Position numbers and translations under genes: made by a program
Shown here: positions 43,325-51,151 of the stretch, piece by piece
How the letters are laid out: the number at the start of each line of letters is the position of its first letter
Numbering within the stretch: the stretch's first letter is position 1
Assembly (NCBI GenBank): GCA_934394985.1
Contig: CAKRRF010000006.1
Location: forward strand, 18,251 to 82,250
Reading direction: 5' to 3'
Source: an uncultured Marvinbryantia sp.
GTDB taxonomy: Bacteria > Bacillota > Clostridia > Lachnospirales > Lachnospiraceae
Length of the DNA: 64,000 nt
Notes under the pieces: model-generated
What the model was told of the DNA's origin: nothing
Databases searched by the model: none
The model's input: the letters and a program-made list of their open reading frames with translations, nothing else

Positions 43325-46300
43325 AATACATCATCATACAGGCTATCTTGCAGGCTTTCTGTTTCTGCTGGTTATCATGATCAGCGGGCAGAAAGCCTGT
43401 GCTGCTGTTACGGAAGGAGAACCGGGAAAAACCTACAGCGGCAAATATGTGGTAATTGTAAATACGAGTGAACCAGAGGGAACGATGCTTGCGGATTCTT
43501 CACTGTCCACGCTGGAACAGAGTACCGTTGGACAGGCAGCAGGTTCAGGTCTGACAGTTTATGAGACAGGCAGCAGGCGTGTTTTTTATACCTATTCCGG
43601 TTATAAAACATTTACCTGCATTGGAGCAGGAGAACATTGTTATATCTGGATGGAGGACGGCCTGAAAGCAGCTTATGATACAGCGGGAAAAACCAGTACA
43701 ATTGCTGCAGATATGGCACAGACTTATGAAAAAGGTGCGTATGAGACTCTAAATGAGCTCAGTGGTGGGGCGATCCCATGCAGAGATGGAAGCAGAAAGC
43801 TGTCGATCGTACTGGAGCAAATCTCCGGTGCAAGTGGTGTATATATGGGAAAAGGCAATGAGCCGGATATTACGGCCATACATATCAATACGCCGAATCC
43901 GGGAACCTATGTGCAGGGCGGTATGCGTACGATGAATGGATTGCTGGTGCACGAAGGACAGCATGCGCTGTTTGAACAGCTGACTTCCTATGATTACAGA
44001 CAGAATTATATGGGAATTAATGAAGCGTTTTCAGTGGCGGCGATGGAGTATGCCTGGGGAAATGGTGTCAGCAGCAACTGGCTGGATTATATTGCCGGGA
44101 ATAATGCGATAAGAAATGGTTCTTCCGTGCTGTATCAGACCTATCGCAATCAGACTGCACAGGACTACAGCCTGCCGTATCTGTTTGTGCGGTATCTGAT
44201 TAATCGAAAATGCAGCGGATATGATCCGGTTTCATTTTTTAGAGCAGCGTATCAGGTACAAGCATCTTATAAATCAGCAGGAACCTATTTACAGGCAGTG
44301 ATGGGAAACAATGTCAGGTTTGCAGATCTGATAACCGATTTTTATACTGCGATAGCAGCGAATGAAGCGACCGGAAAATATGGATTTGAAGGAGATGCAG
44401 TGGTGCAGAGTGCATTAAATCATTATCCATATTATGAGGGGGATGATGCGACGCTTCCTGAGCCGACGGGCGGGATGATTCTGCAGCTTGGAGAGAACGA
44501 AACATTTACAGTTCCGACAGACAGCGGGGAAAATATCCACTATCGTATTGTGAGAGAAAAAAACAATACATTCCATCTGGCAGCCGGAAAGGGAACGGCA
44601 GATGATCCTTATCAGATCACATCAGTAAAAGACTGGAATCTGATAGCTGCTCAGCCTGGAGCACATTATAAGCTGATGAGAGATTTGAATTTTACCGGTC
44701 ATTCATTTATCACAATCGGCACATTTTCAGGAGAACTGGATGGAAATGGACATATGCTAAGTGGTATATCACATGCTCTCTGTGCGGTGAATCAGGGTAC
44801 CATCCGCAATCTGACTGTGAATGCAGCTATGACAGGAATCGCAAATAATTCTTATGGAATAGTGGTTCAGAATAATCGTGGAACCATAGATCACTGTATG
44901 GTGATCGGCAGTATCAAGGCTATTTTGTATGGACAGTATACAATGGTCGGAACACATACCGGTGCGATTGCAGGAGAAAATGAAGAAGCCGGGATCATTC
45001 AGTACTGTACGGTGATGGCAGATATGGAACTGGAAGCTTCTGCCCTGCAGTCCAGAAATGGTGGGATCGCCGGTGAAAACAGAGGAATCATAGCAAACAG
45101 TTGTTTTAAAGGGCGCCTGACCGTAAATCAGTCAGAAAAAGATGCAGTGGTCTGCGCAGGTGGAATCGCCGGGGAGACCGGCGTGAATGGCGGTATAGGC
45201 GGCAGTATTAAGCAATGTCTGAATGCCGGAGAAATCACTGTAAATGGTGGAACAGCACAGGCAGGGCAGATCTGTGGAACGAAAAAGCGTGCATATCTGG
45301 CAAATTGTTACGGAAAGAAGAACGGTCTTTCTCTGTTTGGATCTGATACAGAAGATGCCAAGCAGACAACCAGTAAAAAGCTGACAGATGAGGAATGGAC
45401 GAAAAGTGATTCTTTTGAAGGACTGGATTTTCAGACAGGATGGCAAATGGGAAACAACGGACCGGAAATGAGCGGAAGCGAAAATCTTATCAGACTGGAA
45501 ATAACAGATCAGCCTGCTTTCTGCTATGTGGGAGAAGTACTTACGGATGTCAATGGTCAGCTGGGATATTTGCTTGTGAATGAACAGACAAAAGTAAAAA
45601 TTACCAATGACATGGTAACAGAGACGGACAATGCTGTCGCAGGATACAGACAGATAGTTGTGAAGTATATGGGGAAGACCTTGTCTTATATGATACAGGT
45701 GAAAAAACCGGTGACAGTGAACAGCCTGAGAGTACTTAGGAATCCTCAGAAAATCAAGTATGAAGAAGGGCAGTCCTTTGACCCGACTGGTGTGCAGCTG
45801 ATGGCTTCTGTGGATGGAGAATCACAGGAACGCCAGATAGGGGCTGGATTTAGCTGGAAGCAGACGGCATTAAAGGTGACAGATACGTCAGTTTGGATCA
45901 ACTATTACGGCAAAGCAGTGGAAGTTCCGGTCGTTGTAGCCGGAAAAGCTTCTTCCGGGGAAGCAGCCGGAAGAGAACCGGAAAACTCTGGCGCCGGAAG
46001 TGGGAATATAGGTGAAAATACAGGTGACAGTCAGAAAGAACCGTTACCTGGAAATACGGAACAGGTATTGCCGGCAGCAGTCGTAAAACTCAATGCATCC
46101 AGTCTGCCGCTTCAGGTCAAAAAGAGTACTACAGCTTTGAAGATCAAAGAGCGGAGTGCCGGGGATACCGTGGTCAGCTGGAGCAGTTCCAATAAGAAAG
46201 TGGCCGTGGTCAATGCAAAAACAGGTAAGATTACAGCGAAAAAGAAAGGAACAACAACCATCACTGTAACGATGCGCAGCAAAGCTCAGGCAAAATGTCT

Positions 46301-46565
46301 GATCAAAGTACAGAAGGGAAAAGTAAAAACGAAAAAACTTCATGTTGGGAAAACCAGCATTACGTTAAAAAAAGGAGATAAATACCGCATCAGATGGGAA
46401 AAACAGCCACTGACATCCGGTGATAAAGTGACATTTCAAAGTTCGGCAAAAAAGATTGCACGTGTTTCCGGAAAAGGTGTGATCACAGCGAAAAAGAAGG
46501 GAATCACCTATATCACTGTAAAATCTGGGGCGAAAAAACGAAAAATAAAAGTAATTGTTCAGTAA
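43290..46565 (+). CDS. Secreted HExxH metalloprotease-like protein with GLUG and Big_2 modules
   Basis: A 1091-residue exported protein; the signal ends near residue 38 (KACA-A). The catalytic head spans ~45-390 with zinc motif HEGQH (221-225) and a likely third ligand Glu245 in INEAFS, as in gluzincin proteases such as M30. Then GLUG-type beta repeats (~450-680), a Big_3/4-like domain (~810-890), a Gly/Glu linker, and two Lys-rich Big_2-like domains to the end. ATG 43290 overlaps the rlmB end by 35 bases with GGGGGT before it; GTG 43299 or TTG 43311 are alternatives. Probably a surface protease; the target is unknown. No LPXTG is present. Confidence 0.85.
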   Translation: MKLCVRDLAKNRIHHHTGYLAGFLFLLVIMISGQKACAAVTEGEPGKTYSGKYVVIVNTSEPEGTMLADSSLSTLEQSTVGQAAGSGLTVYETGSRRVFYTYSGYKTFTCIGAGEHCYIWMEDGLKAAYDTAGKTSTIAADMAQTYEKGAYETLNELSGGAIPCRDGSRKLSIVLEQISGASGVYMGKGNEPDITAIHINTPNPGTYVQGGMRTMNGLLVHEGQHALFEQLTSYDYRQNYMGINEAFSVAAMEYAWGNGVSSNWLDYIAGNNAIRNGSSVLYQTYRNQTAQDYSLPYLFVRYLINRKCSGYDPVSFFRAAYQVQASYKSAGTYLQAVMGNNVRFADLITDFYTAIAANEATGKYGFEGDAVVQSALNHYPYYEGDDATLPEPTGGMILQLGENETFTVPTDSGENIHYRIVREKNNTFHLAAGKGTADDPYQITSVKDWNLIAAQPGAHYKLMRDLNFTGHSFITIGTFSGELDGNGHMLSGISHALCAVNQGTIRNLTVNAAMTGIANNSYGIVVQNNRGTIDHCMVIGSIKAILYGQYTMVGTHTGAIAGENEEAGIIQYCTVMADMELEASALQSRNGGIAGENRGIIANSCFKGRLTVNQSEKDAVVCAGGIAGETGVNGGIGGSIKQCLNAGEITVNGGTAQAGQICGTKKRAYLANCYGKKNGLSLFGSDTEDAKQTTSKKLTDEEWTKSDSFEGLDFQTGWQMGNNGPEMSGSENLIRLEITDQPAFCYVGEVLTDVNGQLGYLLVNEQTKVKITNDMVTETDNAVAGYRQIVVKYMGKTLSYMIQVKKPVTVNSLRVLRNPQKIKYEEGQSFDPTGVQLMASVDGESQERQIGAGFSWKQTALKVTDTSVWINYYGKAVEVPVVVAGKASSGEAAGREPENSGAGSGNIGENTGDSQKEPLPGNTEQVLPAAVVKLNASSLPLQVKKSTTALKIKERSAGDTVVSWSSSNKKVAVVNAKTGKITAKKKGTTTITVTMRSKAQAKCLIKVQKGKVKTKKLHVGKTSITLKKGDKYRIRWEKQPLTSGDKVTFQSSAKKIARVSGKGVITAKKKGITYITVKSGAKKRKIKVIVQ

Positions 46566-46567
46566 TT

Positions 46568-46620
46568 CATGGAGGAGGCAACTAGCTGGCTTGGAAAGTC
46601 GGATCGTTGCCTCCTCCATG
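46568..46620 (+). repeat. Long inverted repeat after the metalloprotease gene
   Basis: CATGGAGGAGGCAAC and GTTGCCTCCTCCATG are perfect 15-base arms around a 23-base loop, three bases after the stop. No T run follows, so termination is likely but not standard. Confidence 0.55.
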
Positions 46621-46634
46621 GCATTGGATGACAT

Positions 46635-46664
46635 AAAAAAACGGATGATCATCTGATCATCCGT
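46635..46664 (-). terminator. Terminator of tRNA-Thr
   Basis: ACGGATGATCA-GA-TGATCATCCGT on the minus strand followed by six T residues, seven bases past the tRNA 3' end. Confidence 0.88.
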
Positions 46665-46670
46665 AAACTA

Positions 46671-46743
46671 AGCTGATGACGGGAGTTGAACCCGTGACCT
46701 CCTCATTACCAATGAGGTGCGCTACCACCTGTGCCACATCAGC
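46671..46743 (-). tRNA. tRNA-Thr (anticodon GGT)
   Basis: On the minus strand the acceptor GCTGATG pairs with CATCAGC; anticodon stem CCTCA/TGAGG encloses TTGGTAA with anticodon GGT, and GGGTTCAACTC is the T arm. The discriminator is T and CCA is not encoded. Confidence 0.95.
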
Positions 46744-46770
46744 CTGAGCGATTGCTCGCTACAGTTAAAT

Positions 46771-46799
46771 ATATTAGCATATGAGTGAAAAACTGTCAA
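46771..46799 (-). promoter_or_regulatory. Promoter of tRNA-Thr
   Basis: On the minus strand TTGACA (46794-46799), 17 bases, TAATAT (46771-46776); transcription begins about 20 bases before the tRNA. Confidence 0.85.
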
Positions 46800-46869
46800 G
46801 CAATATTTTGAAAAACCTCATTGATCAGACAATCATCGAAACACCGGTATGGTGGAAACTTCGATGGTC

Positions 46870-46929
46870 AAGCGGATATTCGCAATCCGCTTCGCTACTT
46901 GCTCATAACCGAATAACTGCTTCGCAGTT
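46870..46929 (-). repeat. Dispersed hairpin repeat, copy 2 (between azlD and tRNA-Thr)
   Basis: On the minus strand this carries the same 37-base block as at 35792-35828 with one mismatch, again preceded by a small stem-loop, here AACTGC-GAA-GCAGTT. It lies upstream of the tRNA-Thr promoter and downstream of azlD. Confidence 0.8.
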
Positions 46930-46964
46930 TATCAGAAGGAGCTTGCACTCTTCCTGATACAAGC

Positions 46965-47013
46965 AAGTCCCCACCCACTGCTTATTGCTTTTCGTAATTG
47001 AAGCAGGGGACTT
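46965..47013. repeat. Inverted repeat downstream of azlD
   Basis: AAGTCCCC (46965-46972) and GGGGACTT (47006-47013), with inner CTGCTT/AAGCAG pairing, form a long hairpin 12 bases after the azlD stop. There is no T run; it may end or stabilise the azlCD message. Confidence 0.45.
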
Positions 47014-47024
47014 ACTTGATTCGG

Positions 47025-47336
47025 TTAAATGAATGGCAGAAGTTCCAGTACAAATACTACAATACAGGATGCAGAAGCGACAAAGAACAGGCTTTTTCCC
47101 ATCCATGCTGCGATTACTGCCACAGCCAGTGCAGCCCATGCGGAGATGGCGCTTCCTGTTGCAGAAAGGATGGCAGGAAAGGTCATGACTGCCAGTGTGA
47201 CATAAGGAATATAATACAGGAAGGAACGCAGGGTAACATTCTTGATTTCTTTACGAATCAAGGTCAGTGGTAAAATACGGATCAGGGAAGTGACGATCAC
47301 CATGATGGCAATATAGATATAAATATTATTCTGCAT
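47025..47336 (-). CDS. azlD: Branched-chain amino acid exporter, small subunit
   Basis: A 103-residue membrane protein with about four helices, matching AzlD. It works with AzlC to export branched-chain amino acids or analogues. The start at 47336 is nine bases after AAGGAGG and overlaps the azlC end by 11 bases; the nearer ATG at 47345 touches the ribosome site. Motifs seen: RILPLTLIRKEI and FLYYIPYVTLAVMTFPAIL, both typical. Confidence 0.92.
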   Translation of the reverse strand: MQNNIYIYIAIMVIVTSLIRILPLTLIRKEIKNVTLRSFLYYIPYVTLAVMTFPAILSATGSAISAWAALAVAVIAAWMGKSLFFVASASCIVVFVLELLPFI

Positions 47337-48048
47337 GTTCCTCATCCTCCTTGATCGGAAATAGTATAGCTGCTGCTCCGGCAAGCAGAACGGTCAGAAT
47401 AATGACCTTCATACCGGAAGAAATATCCGCCAGATATGGAAGGCGGGAAAACAGGCTGCTGCAAAGCATCGTTACAATCACCAGTCCTGCTATGACTTTA
47501 TCTTTACGGGCAGGTGGAATGATAACAGCCAGAAACATACCGTACAGAGCGACACTCAAAGCTCTGGTGATCCGGGCAGGCAATGCGGTTCCGAGAATGA
47601 CACCCAGACAGGTACCCAGTGCCCAGCCGGGGATCGCTATGGAAGCGGCACCATAAGTATAAAATGGATTCAGCTTGCCGGGGCGGGCAGAAGAGACTCC
47701 AAAGATTTCATCGGTAATAAAAAATCCGGTCCAGAAACGGTGAAACAGAGACGTCTCGGAAGACAGTTTTTGAGACAGTGCACAGGACATCAACAGATAA
47801 CGCAGATTAATAATGGCCTGAGACAAGATCAGCTCCAGATAAGGAGCCCCCATGCTGATCATACCAAGAGCCGCAAATTCACCGGCAGAAGTAAAATTGG
47901 TCAGACTCATGACAGTGGCCGGAAGCACATGAATACCAAAGTTTCTGGCAGCAATGCCGAGCGTAAAAGAAACGGCAATATAGCCAAGCGCAATGGGAAT
48001 GCCGTCTCGGAGGCCTTCCCGAAAATTTTGTAAATTAGAACTGTTCAT
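47326..48048 (-). CDS. azlC: Branched-chain amino acid exporter, large subunit
   Basis: A 240-residue membrane protein of the AzlC family with the hallmark GLRDGIPIALGYIAVSFTLGI at the N-terminus and LINLRYLLMS-like NLRYLLMSCALS around residue 85, plus a central FITDEIFGVSS. It forms the exporter with AzlD. The start at 48048 follows CTGGGGGTGTGT; the GTG two codons earlier is an alternative. Confidence 0.93.
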   Translation of the reverse strand: MNSSNLQNFREGLRDGIPIALGYIAVSFTLGIAARNFGIHVLPATVMSLTNFTSAGEFAALGMISMGAPYLELILSQAIINLRYLLMSCALSQKLSSETSLFHRFWTGFFITDEIFGVSSARPGKLNPFYTYGAASIAIPGWALGTCLGVILGTALPARITRALSVALYGMFLAVIIPPARKDKVIAGLVIVTMLCSSLFSRLPYLADISSGMKVIILTVLLAGAAAILFPIKEDEEHAE

Positions 48049-48109
48049 ACACACCCCCAGATTATATAATAGTAAACAGGTAACTGTTTAGGATCCTGGT
48101 CCGCAGTCT

Positions 48110-48138
48110 ATTATAGGATTCTAGTCAAAGAAAAGCAA
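48110..48138 (-). promoter_or_regulatory. azlCD promoter
   Basis: On the minus strand TTGCTT, 17 bases, TATAAT (48110-48115). The leader would be about 55 bases and contains the repeat AAACAG-TT-ACCTGTTT. Confidence 0.6.
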
Positions 48139-48183
48139 CCCTTTTAGTGGGTAAATCACAGTAACGTAAACAGGAGGAGAACC

Positions 48184-48441
48184 ATGCAGTACGATAAAGT
48201 ATGTCTGGAAACATTTTTGGAAAAACAGAGTCAGTTATTTGATGAGCCGGTGGCAGAGAATCTGGAAGAGGCAGAGTATTTTCTGGAAGATTCCATGGCT
48301 GTTGTAAAAAAAGACATGAAAGAAGTAAAAAAATATTTTAAGGATAATATGGATATTACCGGAATGTCTGAGCAGGAAATTCTGGAAGCCAGTGAAGTAT
48401 TCCCACTGCCGGATGGAAGATTTCTGATTGTAGAAGGGTAA
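48184..48441 (+). CDS. Small conserved acidic protein, unknown function
   Basis: An 85-residue soluble protein, rich in Glu and Asp, ending in EVFPLPDGRFLIVEG. It resembles small Lachnospiraceae proteins that databases sometimes label glyoxalase without good support. It is mostly helical with no signal, membrane segment or Cys pair. ACAGGAGGAGAACC precedes the start, so it is surely translated. It lies nine bases before the MrfA-type helicase and may be cotranscribed. Confidence 0.78.
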   Translation: MQYDKVCLETFLEKQSQLFDEPVAENLEEAEYFLEDSMAVVKKDMKEVKKYFKDNMDITGMSEQEILEASEVFPLPDGRFLIVEG

Positions 48442-48450
48442 TCGTGGTCA

Positions 48451-51150
48451 ATGGCATTTGAAAATTACGGAAATGACTGTATAATATATGAAAAAATCCT
48501 GCCAGAGAGAAAAGCAGAGTATGCAGAGTATCCGGAAGCATTACATATAGATCTGAAGGCATTTCTGAGAAAGCAGAAAATCGAAAAACTGTATACACAT
48601 CAGGCAGAGATGTATGAACTGGCACGGAAAAAAAAGCATGTAGTGATTACGACTTCCACGGCCAGCGGAAAGACATTGAGTTTTTTGCTTCCTGTGATAC
48701 AGGCCATATTAGAAAATCCAATGACCCGGGCCATATTTGTATATCCTACCAAGGCACTGGCAGCAGATCAGTACAGAGCTCTTTTACCCGTGCTGGATTA
48801 TTTTGGAAAAAGCAGGATCAGTGCCGGGGTATATGATGGAGACACTCCGGTAGCAGAACGAAGCAGGATCAGGAAAAATGCCAATATTATCCTGACGAAT
48901 CCTGAGATGCTAAATGGTTCGATGCTTCCGAATCACAGCAAATATGGATTTGATTTTATATTTGCCAATCTAAGATTTGTGGTACTGGATGAACTGCATA
49001 CTTACCGGGGTGCATTCGGTTCTCATATGGCAAATGTCTGCCGCCGTCTGGAGCGGATATGTCGCTATTATCACAGCGAACCACAATATCTGTGCAGTTC
49101 CGCTACGATAGCCAATCCGGTGGAGCTGGCAGAAAAAATCTGCGGGAAAACATTTTGCAGTGTCAGCAGGGATGGCTCCGGAGCAGCACAGCGCCGCTAT
49201 TGTCTGATCCAGCCGCCCAGGATAAAGGGAAAAGACGGACAATATTATGGGCAGGAGTCTGCCGTAGCGACAGCAGCGCAGATATTACCACAACTGCTAG
49301 AAGAAGGAAAAAGCTTTCTGGCCTTCACCAGATCCAGACGAAATGTGGAAATTGTGTTAAAAGAGACCAGAGACCGACTGGAGCAGGCTGGTTTTCCGGG
49401 CAAAAAACAGGGGAATCAAATATCCGGTTATCGAGGCGGTTATACACCGGAAGAGCGAAAAGAAATTGAGCGAAAGATGATCGCCGGAGAACTTTTGGGA
49501 CTGGTATCGACCAATGCCCTGGAACTGGGAATAGATATTGGTCAGATCAGTACTACGGTACTGGTCGGATATCCGGGAACGAGAGCTTCGTTCTGGCAGC
49601 AGACAGGCCGGGCAGGACGAAGCAAAAACGAGAGCACCAGTTATCTGATTCTGGATCAGCAGTCTATGGATCAGTATATTGCGCTGGAACCGGACTGGCT
49701 TTTTGAGAACAGCAGTGAAAATGCTGTGATTGACCCGGACAATCTGTTGATTGAACTGGCGCATATTCGCGCGGCAGCAGCCGAGCTGCCATTGTCACTG
49801 GATGATATTGCGTTATTTCCGGATCTGGGAGAAACGATTCCGGTACTGTTAAATATGGAAGAACTGCGCAGTCAGAATGGGCGGTTTGCATGGTCTGGCG
49901 GAGAATATCCGGCAGGTGAATTTTCTATGCGCAATATTGACGAGAATCAGTATCAGCTGATTGATCGGGACAGCGGAAAAGTCATTACGCGTATGGATGA
50001 AAGCCAGGCATTTCGGGAGATCCATCAGGGGGCGGTATATCTTCATGATGGAGAGTCCTACCAGGTCGTGGAACTGAATCAGGAAAGCAAGACGGGCTAT
50101 GCCACTGCTTTTCATGGCAACTATTATACGGTGTCCGGCGGAGAAACGAATATAGAGATTATCCATGAACAAAAGGCACAGAACTGGGAGCGAACCAGGC
50201 TGCAGTTTGGTGACCTGAAAGTGGAAGATTATGTGTACATGTATAAAAAACTGCAGTTTCATAATCATCAGAATCTGGGTTATGAACAGCTGAAAAAGCC
50301 ACTGACGAAGGAGTATGAGACAGAGGGCACCTGGATTCGTATTCCGGCCAGTGTGGTACGGGTATATCGCGGGCTGCTTCAGCCAGACAGGGAAGGCAGG
50401 TATATACGAAACAATCATTTTGAAGGACTTTGTTTTGCACTGAAAAATGCTGCTCAGATGGTCACGATGACAGAAGCAGAAGATATTGGGGTGACTACGT
50501 CACTGGATGCAATGGAGCTGGCAGGGTTCCGAGAGCAGGACACGGATCTGTATTTTTATGACCGATATGTGGGAGGACTGGGATTTTCTGAAAAGATCTA
50601 TGATCTGATTCCACAGGTGGTGCAGCAGGCCATTCGCATGGTAAGTGGCTGCAAGTGCAAAGACGGATGTGTGGTCTGTGTGGGTGATCATCGACTGGAT
50701 CGGCATATGGTTTTGTGGGGACTTAGAAATCTGATTGCAGAGGAAGCAGTACCACAGAGTAGTAAAGTAGTATCCTGGGCGCCGGCCATCTGGAAGGAGA
50801 AGTCATTTACTTGGAAGAATTTGCAGGAAAAATGGCAGGAATTTGTACAGGCAGCAAGAGCAGACGGGGAAGCTTTTGCTTCATTTTTTGCCAGTGTGAC
50901 ACAGGTACAGATTACAGAAAGGACGATCTGCCTGACTGTAAAAAATCAGTTTTATGCGGACTGGGCAATGGAAGCGATCAATCTGGACGGTCTGAGGAAT
51001 GTATTGTATTACTATGTAGAATTGCCGGCTGGCATAAGACTTTCTGTTACTGCGCAAAAAAGTGCTGCTACGGAACAGGAGTGGCGTGACAGAAAGGCAA
51101 AGCAGGAAAAAATAACCCGACGTTATGAAAACGCAAAGGACAGGGAATGA
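48451..51150 (+). CDS. MrfA/YprA-type DEAD/DEAH helicase with DUF1998-like zinc region
   Basis: An 899-residue superfamily 2 helicase. Walker A TASGKT ends near residue 74, the DELH box starts at Asp180, SAT motif LCSSATIANP follows, and motif VI is QQTGRAGRS. Four cysteines C734, C736, C740 and C743 (CKCKDGCVVC) form the zinc site of the MrfA family. MrfA in B. subtilis repairs mitomycin C damage with the nuclease MrfB; no mrfB-like gene is adjacent here. The last ~100 residues go beyond the usual end and read ITERTICLTVKNQFYADWAME, which recalls the DnaA N-terminal fold. Ribosome site AAGGG is weak. It is followed directly by a UvrD-like helicase. Confidence 0.9.
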   Translation: MAFENYGNDCIIYEKILPERKAEYAEYPEALHIDLKAFLRKQKIEKLYTHQAEMYELARKKKHVVITTSTASGKTLSFLLPVIQAILENPMTRAIFVYPTKALAADQYRALLPVLDYFGKSRISAGVYDGDTPVAERSRIRKNANIILTNPEMLNGSMLPNHSKYGFDFIFANLRFVVLDELHTYRGAFGSHMANVCRRLERICRYYHSEPQYLCSSATIANPVELAEKICGKTFCSVSRDGSGAAQRRYCLIQPPRIKGKDGQYYGQESAVATAAQILPQLLEEGKSFLAFTRSRRNVEIVLKETRDRLEQAGFPGKKQGNQISGYRGGYTPEERKEIERKMIAGELLGLVSTNALELGIDIGQISTTVLVGYPGTRASFWQQTGRAGRSKNESTSYLILDQQSMDQYIALEPDWLFENSSENAVIDPDNLLIELAHIRAAAAELPLSLDDIALFPDLGETIPVLLNMEELRSQNGRFAWSGGEYPAGEFSMRNIDENQYQLIDRDSGKVITRMDESQAFREIHQGAVYLHDGESYQVVELNQESKTGYATAFHGNYYTVSGGETNIEIIHEQKAQNWERTRLQFGDLKVEDYVYMYKKLQFHNHQNLGYEQLKKPLTKEYETEGTWIRIPASVVRVYRGLLQPDREGRYIRNNHFEGLCFALKNAAQMVTMTEAEDIGVTTSLDAMELAGFREQDTDLYFYDRYVGGLGFSEKIYDLIPQVVQQAIRMVSGCKCKDGCVVCVGDHRLDRHMVLWGLRNLIAEEAVPQSSKVVSWAPAIWKEKSFTWKNLQEKWQEFVQAARADGEAFASFFASVTQVQITERTICLTVKNQFYADWAMEAINLDGLRNVLYYYVELPAGIRLSVTAQKSAATEQEWRDRKAKQEKITRRYENAKDRE

Positions 51151-51151
51151 A

